Source: Gammaproteobacteria bacterium
GTDB taxonomy: Bacteria; Pseudomonadota; Gammaproteobacteria; GRL18
Direction: 5' to 3'
Assembly: GCA_016744395.1 (NCBI GenBank)
Contig: JADGEK010000013.1
Span: 1 to 64,000 of the forward strand
Length of the DNA: 64,000 bases
In this document: piece after piece, positions 1 to 10,497 of the stretch
How positions within the stretch are numbered: position 1 is the stretch's first letter
Layout: every line of letters starts with the position of its first letter
Notes under the pieces: model-generated
The model's database searches: none
Told to the model about the DNA's origin: nothing
The model's input: the letters and a program-made list of their open reading frames with translations, nothing else
Made by a program: the position numbers and the translations under genes

Positions 1-44
1 CCAGCACCCCATGCTGGTGCGCTACCAGGCTGCGCTATGCCCCG
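1..44 (-). tRNA. tRNA-Pro(GGG), 5' part only, truncated by window start
   Basis: Reverse complement reads CGGGGCATAGCGCAGCCTGGTAGCGCACCAGCATGGGGTGCTGG: acceptor 5' strand, D-arm and anticodon arm with loop ATGGGGT (anticodon GGG). Confidence 0.9.
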
Positions 45-181
45 AAATCAAGAAGAGGATTTGGGATCAAATACTCTGTTTGAGGCGCACATTATAAACA
101 CAGGCAACCTCTATATCAAGCAGTTTATGATGACTAACCTGAACATTGTTTATCATAAAAATTGTACGGACAGCTCAAATC

Positions 182-2917
182 TTAAATACTATTTTTTAGC
201 AACTCAGCTAACTCTGGTTTGCATGAGCCACAGTTAGTGCCTGCTTTCAAGTATTCACCAATTGAATCAACGCTATTTAAGCCCTGCTTTTTTATGCTTT
301 CATTGATTGTTTTTTCACCGACATTGAAGCAGGCACAAATGATTTTTCCTGTATCCTCCTGATCACTGGGCGCTTCACCACGAAGAAGATTATTTCTTTC
401 TTCCTGGCTAATTTCATCTTTATGAAATAGGCTGATTAACCAATCTCTTGGTGGCAGGTTGATATCAGGATAAATAAATAGACAGCTATCCAGACGCTGA
501 CCCGACATCCTCACCGCGCGATAATGATTACGAGTTTTGTCATAAAATTCTAGCCAGTTTTCATCTTCAACAGTATGCCCCAATAATTTATGGGCATGTT
601 CGGACCAGTCAGAAGGTGCTTTCAGGCCTGCCACTTCATAACGCCAGAAGCCTTTGCCTCTGGAACGAGACCAATAGTTGGAATAGTTGAGTTCAGGTCG
701 ATGACGAGTGATCATAAAGCCAAACCAATTAGCCTGACAGGCTTCAATTGTTGCAATACCATGCTTAGATTCAGGTTGTCCTGAGATTGGATCAACCACA
801 GCCTCAATCAAGCTACCGACTCGTGCCTGACTGCAAAATTGGTCATTCCAATGCATTGGCACAAATAAACTGCCAATTCGTTGTTTGTCGCTAAGACGCG
901 CTCGCACAAAAATTTCTGTGCTCATTTGCTTTGCAGCATTAGAGACAGGGCTAATGACTTTAACCAACTCAGCTTCTGTAACACCCATTCTCAGTGCATC
1001 TTCTGGATGGATTTCAACATAAGATTCAATGGTATGAGATGACAATCTGGGTGACATCCCTGTCCTTGTCATGGTATGCCAATGATCACGTACCCTACCC
1101 GTATTTAATACAAAAGGGTAATCCACGCTGACTGTATGTTTGGGTGAACGAGGCGTAATAGGAATAAAATGGGCTTTTTTATCCTGAGTGTAAAACTGCC
1201 CATCGTCCAAAACTCGAGTAGATTGATTCGAAGCAGGCCAGTCAAGTACAGGCCACTGCAAGGGCTGCAACTCATCATATTGCTGATTGCTGATTGTTGC
1301 CAAAGCCGAAATATTAAATAGCCGCGAATTATTATTTTTGAACCCGGACAAACCTGCATGCTCACGAAAAATATCTGCAGGGCAATGGAAATCAAAGTGT
1401 TTTTTGAATCCCATTTGTTTTGCAAATTCGGTAATAATCCACCAATCAGGTTGCGCAAGCCCTGGTGCTTTAAGAAAAGGCCTTTGTCTGGAAATACAGC
1501 GTTCTGAATTAGTCACCGTACCATCACGTTCTCCCCAGGTTGATGCAGGAAAATTAATATGCGCTAATTTGCTGGTATCGGTTTGTTGAACACAATCAGA
1601 GACAATGACTAAAGGACAATTTTTCAATGCTTCTTTTACTTTGTTAGCATTAGGCAAACTCACCACAGGATTCGTTGCCATGATCCATATTGCTTTAATT
1701 TTTCCTTCGGCGATAGCATCAAATAATTCGACTGCTTTTAGTCCTTCTGTATCAGGAATTACCGATGCATTCCAAAATTCCTGGACAATTTCGCGGTCTT
1801 GTGCAGAGGCAATTTCCATGTGTGCGGCCAATTGATTAGAAAGACCACCGACCTCTCGCCCTCCCATGGCATTCGGTTGCCCTGTCAAAGAAAAGGGGCC
1901 CATACCTGGACGCCCTATGCGCCCCGTTAACAGGTGACAGTTTATAATGGCATTTCCCTTGTCTGTACCACTACTGGATTGATTAATTCCTTGAGAGAAA
2001 ACTGTTACTGTTCGTTCTGTACGAGCAAATAATCGATAAAAACGCTCAACCTCATTCGATGATAGTTCACACTGCTCAGCAACTGATTTGATAGTTGCCG
2101 CACTGTTTTTTGCTGACTCAAGAGCCTGCTTGAAACCGCAGGTATAGTTATTTAGATACAGTTGATTCGATTCTCCACTTTGAGCCAACCAAACCAATAG
2201 CCCATTAAATAAAACACTATCGCTGCCTGGTTTTAATGCCAGATGACAATCCGAAAGACTGGCGGTTTGAGTAATACGCGGATCAATGCTGACGACTTGT
2301 AAATCAGGGTTGAGTTTTTTTGCTTTGGCAATACGCTGATAAAGAACTGGATGACACCATGCGGTATTAGTGCCCGTTAAAACAATGAGTTTGGCTCGTT
2401 CAAGATCGTCATAGCTGCAAGGAACAATATCTTCACCAAAAGCCCTTTTATAGGCTGAAACAGCAGAAGACATGCACAAGCGTGAGTTGGTATCAATATT
2501 GGCTGAACCGATGAAGCCTTTCATTAATTTGTTGGCAACATAATAATCTTCGGTCAGTAATTGTCCTGATACATAGAAAGCGACAGAATCGGCTCCATAC
2601 TTATCAATCGTCTCTTTGAACAAGCCCGCAGCCATAGGAATGGCTTGCTCCCAACTGACTTGTTCACCATCAACCTCTGGATATAAAAGCCTTTCATTTA
2701 AAGCGACTGTTTCCCCGAGGGCTGTGCCCTTAGAGCAAAGTCTTCCCAGATTGGCTGGGTGCTCTGGATCACCTTTAACCGTCACGATCCCATTTTGATC
2801 AACCTGTGAAATCACACCACAGCCTACACCACAATATGGGCATGTTGTTTTTTGGCTGTTAGAATTGCCTTCATTATTAAAGTGAACGGTGTGGTTCAAG
2901 TGATAGTGTGCTGGCAT
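182..2917 (-). CDS. nasA: Assimilatory nitrate reductase catalytic subunit (molybdopterin oxidoreductase with N-terminal 4Fe-4S motif and C-terminal BFD-like [2Fe-2S] domain)
   Basis: N-term TTCPYCGVGCGV; LTGRIGRPGMGPFSLTGQPNAMGGREVGG; C-term CACFNVGEKTI...GTNCGSCKPELAELL; divergent from a NarK-type transporter. Confidence 0.93.
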   Translation of the reverse strand: MPAHYHLNHTVHFNNEGNSNSQKTTCPYCGVGCGVISQVDQNGIVTVKGDPEHPANLGRLCSKGTALGETVALNERLLYPEVDGEQVSWEQAIPMAAGLFKETIDKYGADSVAFYVSGQLLTEDYYVANKLMKGFIGSANIDTNSRLCMSSAVSAYKRAFGEDIVPCSYDDLERAKLIVLTGTNTAWCHPVLYQRIAKAKKLNPDLQVVSIDPRITQTASLSDCHLALKPGSDSVLFNGLLVWLAQSGESNQLYLNNYTCGFKQALESAKNSAATIKSVAEQCELSSNEVERFYRLFARTERTVTVFSQGINQSSSGTDKGNAIINCHLLTGRIGRPGMGPFSLTGQPNAMGGREVGGLSNQLAAHMEIASAQDREIVQEFWNASVIPDTEGLKAVELFDAIAEGKIKAIWIMATNPVVSLPNANKVKEALKNCPLVIVSDCVQQTDTSKLAHINFPASTWGERDGTVTNSERCISRQRPFLKAPGLAQPDWWIITEFAKQMGFKKHFDFHCPADIFREHAGLSGFKNNNSRLFNISALATISNQQYDELQPLQWPVLDWPASNQSTRVLDDGQFYTQDKKAHFIPITPRSPKHTVSVDYPFVLNTGRVRDHWHTMTRTGMSPRLSSHTIESYVEIHPEDALRMGVTEAELVKVISPVSNAAKQMSTEIFVRARLSDKQRIGSLFVPMHWNDQFCSQARVGSLIEAVVDPISGQPESKHGIATIEACQANWFGFMITRHRPELNYSNYWSRSRGKGFWRYEVAGLKAPSDWSEHAHKLLGHTVEDENWLEFYDKTRNHYRAVRMSGQRLDSCLFIYPDINLPPRDWLISLFHKDEISQEERNNLLRGEAPSDQEDTGKIICACFNVGEKTINESIKKQGLNSVDSIGEYLKAGTNCGSCKPELAELLKNSI

Positions 2918-3077
2918 TGTAATATCCGCATGCTTTGAGAAATTAAGTTAAAGAGTTTATCAGAAACAGAATGATCAATATTATATCAATTTTTTATCAA
3001 TCTCATTGAATCACTCACAAAATAGTTTTGAAATGCACCATCTGTTTATGAAACTCTAAAAACACCCTTTCAAAAAC

Positions 3078-3092
3078 GCACCATAGCAGTGC
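3078..3092. promoter_or_regulatory. Candidate NtrC-binding palindrome GCAC-N7-GTGC
   Basis: GCACCATAGCAGTGC matches the glnA-type NtrC site spacing; lies upstream of the candidate sigma54 promoter; a weaker half-site (TGCACCA) lies at 3034-3040. Confidence 0.5.
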
Positions 3093-3156
3093 AACCATTT
3101 AGAGATAATTTATTTAAATTACTATTTCTTATTAATTTACATAAGCTTGAATATTT

Positions 3157-3172
3157 TGGCTCAATAAATGCT
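3157..3172 (+). promoter_or_regulatory. Candidate sigma54 -24/-12 promoter for the narK operon
   Basis: TGGCTCAATAAATGCT has the TGGCAC-N5-TTGCW spacing with conserved GG and GC; located about 40 bp before the narK ATG. Confidence 0.5.
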
Positions 3173-3213
3173 TAATTACGTCTAATATTAAATTTTTCTC
3201 AGAGAGCAACAAT

Positions 3214-4692
3214 ATGTCCGATAGTAAACTGAATTTATTTTCCTTTACTGGAAAAACAAAGATTCTACATTTAACCTGGATTGCTTTTTTTATCAGCTTT
3301 TTTGTCTGGTTTAATCATGCCCCTCTTTTAATTGTTATAAAAGAATCCCTGGGCCTGACTTCTCAGCAAATAAAAACCCTGTTGATTTTAAATGTGGCAC
3401 TGACCATTCCTGCTCGAATTATCATTGGCATGCTAGTGGATAAATTTGGTCCTAAGCGAACTTATGCCACATTATTAACCATGGGCAGCATCCCCTGTTT
3501 TATGTTTGCTCTTGCCGACACATTTGAGCAATTGGCATTAGCTCGTTTTTTACTGGGCTTTGTAGGCGCTGGTTTTGTCATCGGTATTCGTATGATGGGT
3601 GAATGGTTTCCAGCCAAGCAGGTTGGTGTTGCTGAAGGCATTTATGGCGGCTGGGGTAACTTTGGTTCAGCAGCTGCGGCCATGAGCCTACCCACAATTG
3701 CTTTGGCTTTTGGTGGTGAAGATGGCTGGAGGTATGCAGTTGGCCTGACAGGTGTTATCGCTTTAATCTATGCTGCGATATACTTCTTTAGCGTGACTGA
3801 CACACCCAAAGGTTCTACTTACTTTAAACCTAAGCGCATGGGTGCCATGGAAGTGACCTCTAAAGGGGATTTATACTTTTATATTCTAATGTCCATTCCA
3901 ATGTATGCCACATTAGCATTACTGACATGGAAACTTTCTCCTGCAGGTGTCAGTTTGTTGGAAGCCAATACAGCCTATATGATTTATACAGGTATTGGTG
4001 CTTTGTTCTTATTTAATGTTTATAAAATATTCCACATCAACAATGAGCATTTAAAAGAAGAAATTCCTGAAATTCACCGCTATAAGTTTAAACAGGTTGC
4101 CATTTTAGACCTGGCCTATATGGTGACTTTTGGCTCTGAATTAGCCGTTGTTTCCATGCTGCCTCTATTTTTCTATGATACTTTTAATGAGACTCATGGT
4201 GTCACAGCGGTCATGGCAGGTTTATTGGCTTCAGGTTTTGCTTTTATGAATCTGGTGGCTCGACCTGGTGGGGGCCTCATTAGTGACAAATACGGCCGCA
4301 AAAAATCGCTGACTATTTTCTTATTAGGGCTTGTTGCTGGCTACTTTATTATGAGTAACATTGATTCCAGCTGGTCACTTGTTTTAGCCGTTGCCGTTAC
4401 TATGATGTGTTCTTTCTTTGTACAAGCAGGTGAAGGTGCCGTCTTTGCCATGGTACCACTGATTAAACGTAGAATGACTGGTCAAATTGCAGGTATGGTA
4501 GGCGCATATGGAAATGTCGGTGCGGTATTATTCCTCACTGTTCTTTCATTTGTTTCACCTGCTACTTTCTTTTTAACCATCGCAGGTTCTGCACTGTTTG
4601 TTCTGGTCGCTATTCAGTTTATTGAAGAACCTAAAGGGCATATGGCTGAAGTGTTGCCCGATGGTACTGTAGAAATGATTGAGGTGGATTAA
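3214..4692 (+). CDS. narK: NarK/NasA-type MFS nitrate transporter
   Basis: 12-TM MFS-like protein with [39 protein letters not shown] (nitrate signature-like) and second G-rich motif; divergent from nasA. Confidence 0.9.
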   Translation: MSDSKLNLFSFTGKTKILHLTWIAFFISFFVWFNHAPLLIVIKESLGLTSQQIKTLLILNVALTIPARIIIGMLVDKFGPKRTYATLLTMGSIPCFMFALADTFEQLALARFLLGFVGAGFVIGIRMMGEWFPAKQVGVAEGIYGGWGNFGSAAAAMSLPTIALAFGGEDGWRYAVGLTGVIALIYAAIYFFSVTDTPKGSTYFKPKRMGAMEVTSKGDLYFYILMSIPMYATLALLTWKLSPAGVSLLEANTAYMIYTGIGALFLFNVYKIFHINNEHLKEEIPEIHRYKFKQVAILDLAYMVTFGSELAVVSMLPLFFYDTFNETHGVTAVMAGLLASGFAFMNLVARPGGGLISDKYGRKKSLTIFLLGLVAGYFIMSNIDSSWSLVLAVAVTMMCSFFVQAGEGAVFAMVPLIKRRMTGQIAGMVGAYGNVGAVLFLTVLSFVSPATFFLTIAGSALFVLVAIQFIEEPKGHMAEVLPDGTVEMIEVD

Positions 4693-4698
4693 TATATG

Positions 4699-4726
4699 GT
4701 AGAGACAAGGCATGCCTTGTCTCTAC
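4699..4726. repeat. 28-bp perfect palindrome GTAGAGACAAGGCATGCCTTGTCTCTAC (possible terminator or dispersed palindromic element)
   Basis: Self-reverse-complementary over 28 nt, just after the narK stop; a variant copy occurs at 35134-35171. Confidence 0.85.
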
Positions 4727-4770
4727 GTTGGTTTACTGTAAACTGTTCTGTATTTTACGAATAAGACCTT

Positions 4771-6516
4771 ATGAAAAAAAAACTGGAAATTAGTCTCGGC
4801 TCTTTTAGCGATAAAGGCATTAAGGCTGACAATGATGATTGCCTCGCCTCTCAGGTACCAGAAAGCCATGTCCTGAAAAACAAAGGGATTGTTGTCGCGA
4901 TTGCAGATGGCATGAGCTCAAGTGAAGCTGGTAAAGAAGCCAGTCATGCCTGCGTCAATGGCTTTATTAATGATTACTACAGCACGCCCGATTCCTGGAC
5001 GGTGCAAAATTCAACACAAAAAATTCTTTCCGCACTTAATAGCTGGTTATACAGTCGTGGACACACTGATTATCAAAGTACGAAAGGCATGGTCACCACT
5101 CTAACCATTTTGATTCTAAAATCAACGACAGCACATATTTTTCATATCGGTGATTCTCGTATTTATCGCCTTCGTGATGGCGAGTTTGAGCAATTAACAC
5201 GCGATCACCGATTCTGGATATCCGATGAGAAAAACTACCTGAATCGTGCCATGGGCATCGATCTGCATTTGGATATTGATTACCGCAAAGTCCCATTGGA
5301 AAAAGATGATATTTTTTTATTATCCACCGATGGTATCCATGATTTCATTTCTGCAAAATCATTAAAAGAAATTCTCAATAGTTCCAGCAGCAAAAACTAT
5401 GACAGTGATTTACTCAAACAAAAATGCACCGAAATAGCCCAAGAGGCCAGTAACAACAAAAGTGATGACAACCTGAGCCTGCAATTACTAAAAATTAAGA
5501 ACTTGCCACTCTCTGAAGAAAAAGAGGTCTTGCAAAAAGCACATGAGCTGCCCTTCCCACCACCACTAGAGCCAGGGATGATTTTTGATGGCTATATAAT
5601 ACTCAAAGAGCTTCATGCCAGCAATCGTACGCAAATTTATTCAGCAATACATCAGGAAAGTAATACCCAAGTGATCCTAAAAACACCTTCGGTCAATTTT
5701 GAGGATAATGAACATTTTATTGAGCAGTTTCTGCATGAAGAGTGGGCAGGTAAGCGTATTGACTCACCCTATGTGTTAAAAGTCATCACTCCAGAGAAAA
5801 AACCTCACTCACTTTATTATGTCACTGAGTTTCTTGAAGGTGTGACTCTGCGTGAATGGATGCAACAGAATCCTCTGCCCTCAGTTGATCTTGTCACACC
5901 AATTGTTAAACAAATAGCCCAAGGTTTACGTGCTTTTCACCGACTTGAAATGCTTCACCAGGACTTAAAACCTGAAAATATTATTATCAGCTCAGAAGGG
6001 AAAGTAAAAATCATTGATTTTGGTTCGGTAAAAATTGCCGGCATTAATGAATTGAAAAAAAGTACCAGTGATGAAGAAAATATTCTGGGTACTGTCAACT
6101 ACAGCGCACCCGAATTTTATCTGGGACAATCAGGTGGTGAGCGTAGCGATTTATACTCTCTTGCAGTCATTACATATGAATTGCTTAATAACAGCCTCCC
6201 CTTTGGTAAAGAGATGCCCGATAAAGCCAACTACAGGCAGCTTTCCCAATTACAGTACGTGGCCAGTATTCATCAAAACCCCATGGTGCCGAACTGGATG
6301 GATGGCGCAATCAAAAAGGCACTCTCATTAGATATTAAAATGCGCCATGAAGATGTATTTGAGTTTTTACATGATCTCCAACATCCTAACCCGCACTTTC
6401 TCAATACAACAGCCGTTCCTCTGATTGAACGAAACCCAATGCTCTTTTGGAAAAGCCTGAGTATTCTTTCATTGCTCATCAACTTAATTCTACTTTATTA
6501 TTTAACAAAAAATTAG
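4771..6516 (+). CDS. Bifunctional PP2C-family phosphatase / Ser-Thr protein kinase with C-terminal TM helix
   Basis: PP2C motifs (SDKGIKADNDD, VAIADGMSSSEAG, HIGDSRIYRLRDG); kinase catalytic loop HQDLKPENIIIS and DFG; TM tail FWKSLSILSLLINLILLYYL. Confidence 0.93.
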   Translation: MKKKLEISLGSFSDKGIKADNDDCLASQVPESHVLKNKGIVVAIADGMSSSEAGKEASHACVNGFINDYYSTPDSWTVQNSTQKILSALNSWLYSRGHTDYQSTKGMVTTLTILILKSTTAHIFHIGDSRIYRLRDGEFEQLTRDHRFWISDEKNYLNRAMGIDLHLDIDYRKVPLEKDDIFLLSTDGIHDFISAKSLKEILNSSSSKNYDSDLLKQKCTEIAQEASNNKSDDNLSLQLLKIKNLPLSEEKEVLQKAHELPFPPPLEPGMIFDGYIILKELHASNRTQIYSAIHQESNTQVILKTPSVNFEDNEHFIEQFLHEEWAGKRIDSPYVLKVITPEKKPHSLYYVTEFLEGVTLREWMQQNPLPSVDLVTPIVKQIAQGLRAFHRLEMLHQDLKPENIIISSEGKVKIIDFGSVKIAGINELKKSTSDEENILGTVNYSAPEFYLGQSGGERSDLYSLAVITYELLNNSLPFGKEMPDKANYRQLSQLQYVASIHQNPMVPNWMDGAIKKALSLDIKMRHEDVFEFLHDLQHPNPHFLNTTAVPLIERNPMLFWKSLSILSLLINLILLYYLTKN

Positions 6517-6528
6517 CCTTTAAATCGA

Positions 6529-7047
6529 GTGCTAGAATACTCGACTATAAACTCGCATCATTACTCGTTCTCAAGTAAAATAAATGCATCAAAAAAGGAT
6601 GAAAGGTTTTCTACTATGGCCAGTAATGCATTTAACTTCCAAAGTTTTATTATACGTCTATTGTTTGCACTCATTTTAGTTTTCGCGACATACAACCCCA
6701 GTGGTTACTCATTTTATGACTGGTTATACATTGGCCTGGAATCAGGCTTTCAACCTTTAATGGCCTTTGCTGGAATTATTTTAACCATTGGTTGGGTCGT
6801 TTATATTCGTGCTACTTTGACATCACTGGGTATTATCGGCTTAATTCTGGCTTTTGCTTTTTTTGGCACACTATTATGGATGGTCATTGATTGGGGTATT
6901 GTCCCAGCTGATAGTATTCAAACCATCACCTATATCGTTCTCAGCCTGCTATCAATGGTTCTTGCTATTGGTATGTCCTGGTCACATATTAGACGTCGCA
7001 TGTCAGGTCAGCTTGATGTGAATGATGTTGATGAAGAGGTAAACTAA
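6529..7047 (+). CDS. Small multi-TM membrane protein (DUF6524-like)
   Basis: Four hydrophobic segments. The start may be the internal Met of MASNAFNFQSFIIRLL, about 6616. Confidence 0.6.
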   Translation: MLEYSTINSHHYSFSSKINASKKDERFSTMASNAFNFQSFIIRLLFALILVFATYNPSGYSFYDWLYIGLESGFQPLMAFAGIILTIGWVVYIRATLTSLGIIGLILAFAFFGTLLWMVIDWGIVPADSIQTITYIVLSLLSMVLAIGMSWSHIRRRMSGQLDVNDVDEEVN

Positions 7048-7218
7048 TAAAACTCATTATATTGCAATTTGATCATTTATTGTGAATTGTAAATAAACAG
7101 TGCTAAATATCTGAAAAACTTGTTATTTGCCACTGTTTTGCTATTCTTAACTTACTTTTATTGAGAAGAATTTTAACTTACAAAACAAAAACTCTTCTAC
7201 GGATAACAAAGAGCCTAT

Positions 7219-8766
7219 ATGTCCCGACTGGATCTTTCAAAAATACGTTTTCTTATCATTGATGATTTTGCCAATTATCGCTCAATGTTACGTTCCATAC
7301 TCGTCAGTTGTGGGGCTCTTGAAATTGAAGATGCAAGGGATGCCAAAGAAGCACTAAAAAAAGTCACCTATAATAAGTTTGATGTCATTTTATGCGACTA
7401 TAATCTCGGTGAAGGCCAAAATGGTCAACAATTACTCGAAGAAATCATGCACCGCCATCTAATTCCCTATGGCACCATTTACATCATGATCACTGCAGAA
7501 AACACTCAAAGCATGGTGATGGCGGCAGTTGAATATCGCCCTGATGGCTATTTAAATAAACCTTTTCCTAAAGATTTATTACTCAAACGTCTGGAAATGC
7601 TGGTGGATAATAAAGCCATCATGAAAGACATCTATAAAGCCTACAATAAAAAATCTTATCTCTCTGCTCTCAGCATTGCCGATGAAAAAATGGCACAGCA
7701 TAAAAAACAAGCTTTAGACATTGGTAAGCTTAAAGGTGAAATAGCTTTAGCAGCTAATGAACTGGATATCGCGCAACAAGTCTATGATCAGGCTCTTTCT
7801 GTCAGAGATTTTCAATGGGCAAAAGTGGGCAAAGCAAAAGTACTATTTGCACGCAAAGACTTTGAGCAGGCGCAATCACTTCTGGAAGAGGTTATAGAAG
7901 AAAATAAAAATTACATTGAAGCTTATGATTTACTGGCAAAAATATTAGAACTGCAAGGTAAAGCAAAAGAAGTGCAAAGCGTACTCAGCAATGCAACAAA
8001 AATATCCCCCAATACCATATCCAGACAGCAACATTTGGCTCAAGTTGCTATAAAAAACAATGATTTTAATACTGCTGAAAGATCTTTAAAAAGAGCGGTA
8101 AGCCAAGGAAAAAACTCATGCTTTGGCAGTGTCGGTGATAATATGAATCTGGCCAAACTCTATGTTGAAAATGGCAAAGGAAAACAGGCGGTTCAAACAA
8201 TTACTACAGCTCAAAAAATCTATAAAAAAGACAAAAGTTCACTATTGCATACCAAATTTGTTGAAAGCATGACTCAAAATAAATTGGGTAATGAAGACAA
8301 AGCTCGTGAACTATTCCAACAGGCCATTGCCAATATTCATGGCCCCTTATCAGAGTTACCACCCGAACTGCAAAACGATCTCATTGCAACCACCGAGGAC
8401 TTGGGTGAAACAGAATTAGCTGAAGCCTTAAAAGATGATATCAAGAATAAAGATGGTCATGTTCATGCCGAAGAAATGGCCAAAAAATATCATTATTTAC
8501 TACAAAATGGTAAAGGTATGAGACTTTATAATAGCAATCATCTGCTTGAATCCATGGGAATATTTGAAGATGCAGCCAACAACCTGCCTGATCGACTTTC
8601 TGTCAATATGAATGCAGCCCAAGCATTTATATTTTATATAAAAGCAACAGGAAAAAATGACGAACTGCTTGACAAAGCAAGGCACTTTCTTGATATCAGC
8701 CACAACCTTGATGAAAATAATGAAAAATATCAAAAACTGGAAACCATATATTCGGAACTCAGTTAA
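7219..8766 (+). CDS. Response regulator receiver + TPR-repeat protein
   Basis: REC domain FLIIDDFANYRSMLRSIL...VILCDYNLGEG...YLNKPF followed by TPR-like repeats. Confidence 0.85.
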   Translation: MSRLDLSKIRFLIIDDFANYRSMLRSILVSCGALEIEDARDAKEALKKVTYNKFDVILCDYNLGEGQNGQQLLEEIMHRHLIPYGTIYIMITAENTQSMVMAAVEYRPDGYLNKPFPKDLLLKRLEMLVDNKAIMKDIYKAYNKKSYLSALSIADEKMAQHKKQALDIGKLKGEIALAANELDIAQQVYDQALSVRDFQWAKVGKAKVLFARKDFEQAQSLLEEVIEENKNYIEAYDLLAKILELQGKAKEVQSVLSNATKISPNTISRQQHLAQVAIKNNDFNTAERSLKRAVSQGKNSCFGSVGDNMNLAKLYVENGKGKQAVQTITTAQKIYKKDKSSLLHTKFVESMTQNKLGNEDKARELFQQAIANIHGPLSELPPELQNDLIATTEDLGETELAEALKDDIKNKDGHVHAEEMAKKYHYLLQNGKGMRLYNSNHLLESMGIFEDAANNLPDRLSVNMNAAQAFIFYIKATGKNDELLDKARHFLDISHNLDENNEKYQKLETIYSELS

Positions 8767-9473
8767 TGAGCAGTTCTGATACGAACAAAGAATTAACATC
8801 AGAACAATTCAAGTCCGTGCTAATGTCTTTTATTCATGACATAAAAAACTCTCTACTCATGTCTCTCAGTAGTCTCGAAACACTTTATGAAGATCTTGAG
8901 TGCATTCAGCCAGAGCAAAAACAAAGCATTGCCCTGATCCAATATGAATTACACCGTATTAATAATTCTCTGGTGCAATTACTATCCTTATACAAAATGG
9001 AAACTCATTTATTTTCAGTGAATGCCGATCAATACAACCTTTATGACTTTCTTGATGAGCTGATAATTAATAATAATCTGGTACGATCAAAGCAGCACTT
9101 TGAGATTAAAATGGACTGTGAAGAAGATCTTGAGTGGTTTTTTGACAAAGATTTAATTGCAACTATTGTAAATAGCACGATCAATAATTCAATCCGTTAT
9201 GCCCAGAATAAAATTATCCTCAGTGCAGCAATAGAAAACAATTTTTTAAAAATTACCATTGAAGATGATGGTAATGGTTTTCCTGAAAAAATGTTCGTTC
9301 AGGCTGACACTCTTGAGACAGCCATTAATATGCAATCTGGCAGTACAGGTCTAGGCCTGTATTTTGCTGACAAAATTGCGAACATCCATAAAAATAAAGA
9401 GCGATGTGGCTCTACAACGATTGATAATCAATCACAGCTAGGTGGCGGACGATTCAGTCTGATGTTACCCTAA
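8766..9473 (+). CDS. Soluble sensor histidine kinase
   Basis: H-box-like FIHDIKNSL; N box NSTINNSIRYA; IEDDGNGFPEKM; GSTGLGLYFADKI. No TM segment; 1-bp overlap with the upstream response regulator. Confidence 0.83.
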   Translation: MSSSDTNKELTSEQFKSVLMSFIHDIKNSLLMSLSSLETLYEDLECIQPEQKQSIALIQYELHRINNSLVQLLSLYKMETHLFSVNADQYNLYDFLDELIINNNLVRSKQHFEIKMDCEEDLEWFFDKDLIATIVNSTINNSIRYAQNKIILSAAIENNFLKITIEDDGNGFPEKMFVQADTLETAINMQSGSTGLGLYFADKIANIHKNKERCGSTTIDNQSQLGGGRFSLMLP

Positions 9474-9590
9474 AAAAGCTCAAGACATATCAGATATCAG
9501 GCATAAAAAAAGACTGTATACCGTATCATTATAATGAGAGGTAAAACAGCCTTTTTATGTCAATGCTTACTCTTATTGCTATCTCAAAAC

Positions 9591-10037
9591 TTATTCAGCT
9601 TCAATCATAACCTTAACAGTTGCATTCACATCTGTGTGCAAGTGAATATCGATGTCATACTCACCTAACTCACGAATTGCACCTTCTGGCATACGAATTT
9701 CACGCTTTTCAACGTTAGCGCCTGCAGCAGTTAATGCTTCAGCAATGTCACCATTACTGACAGAACCAAACATACGACCTTCGTCGCCAGCTTTACGAAC
9801 AATAACAACTTCTTTATCGTTAAGTTCTGCAGCACGAGCATTTGCAGCCCCTAAAGATTCAGCAGCAGCAGCTTCAAGTTCTGCACGACGTCCTTCAAAC
9901 ATGGTGACGTTTGCTTCAGTCGCTGGTAATGCCTTACCCTGTGGTATCAAAAAATTACGTCCAAATCCTGCTTTTACAGAAACCTGATCGCCTAATTGAC
10001 CCAGCTTGTTGATTTTTTCTAATAGAATAACGTTCAT
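9591..10037 (-). CDS. rplI: 50S ribosomal protein L9 (bL9)
   Basis: [40 protein letters not shown]. Confidence 0.98.
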   Translation of the reverse strand: MNVILLEKINKLGQLGDQVSVKAGFGRNFLIPQGKALPATEANVTMFEGRRAELEAAAAESLGAANARAAELNDKEVVIVRKAGDEGRMFGSVSNGDIAEALTAAGANVEKREIRMPEGAIRELGEYDIDIHLHTDVNATVKVMIEAE

Positions 10038-10134
10038 ATGAACTCTCTCTAAATTTAAACTGTCTTTAAGTCAAACTCATTCTTTCGTTATCTTCTCATT
10101 AGTAAAGAAAAGAAAAGAAAACATATTAAAAGAA

Positions 10135-10362
10135 TTAATCGTGACTATCAGTGTATGGAAGTAAAGCCAGGTAACGAGCACGTTTAATTGCTGTTGACAG
10201 CTGACGTTGGTATTTAGCACTAGTACCAGTGATACGACTAGGTACAATTTTACCGTTTTCCATGACATAATTTTTAAGGGTTGCTAGATCTTTATAATCG
10301 ATCTCGGTAATACCCTCAGCAGTAAAACGACAGTATTTTCTACGACGGAAATAGCGTGACAT
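10135..10362 (-). CDS. rpsR: 30S ribosomal protein S18 (bS18)
   Basis: [74 protein letters not shown]. Confidence 0.98.
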   Translation of the reverse strand: MSRYFRRRKYCRFTAEGITEIDYKDLATLKNYVMENGKIVPSRITGTSAKYQRQLSTAIKRARYLALLPYTDSHD

Positions 10363-10497
10363 TTTTCTTCACCTTTTCTTTTTAATCTCTATTGAATACA
10401 TCAAAGTTCTTCTTTTTCAAATCAATCATATCTTTCATTGACTAAAAAAGGCTTTGATCGAATTATTAACCTTACTGCTTAAATCAACAGTTTGCCC

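Noticed and set aside
37-237. 66-aa plus-strand ORF
   Set aside because: Overlaps the tRNA-Pro 5' end and the 3' end of nasA; no recognisable protein.
9507-9559. Stem-loop between the histidine kinase and rplI (AAAAAGACTGTATACC...GGTAAAACAGCCTTTTT)
   Set aside because: Plausible bidirectional terminator, but with a mismatch and imperfect pairing; not claimed as a feature.
10077-10268. 63-aa minus-strand ORF
   Set aside because: Out-of-frame reading of rpsR and its downstream spacer.
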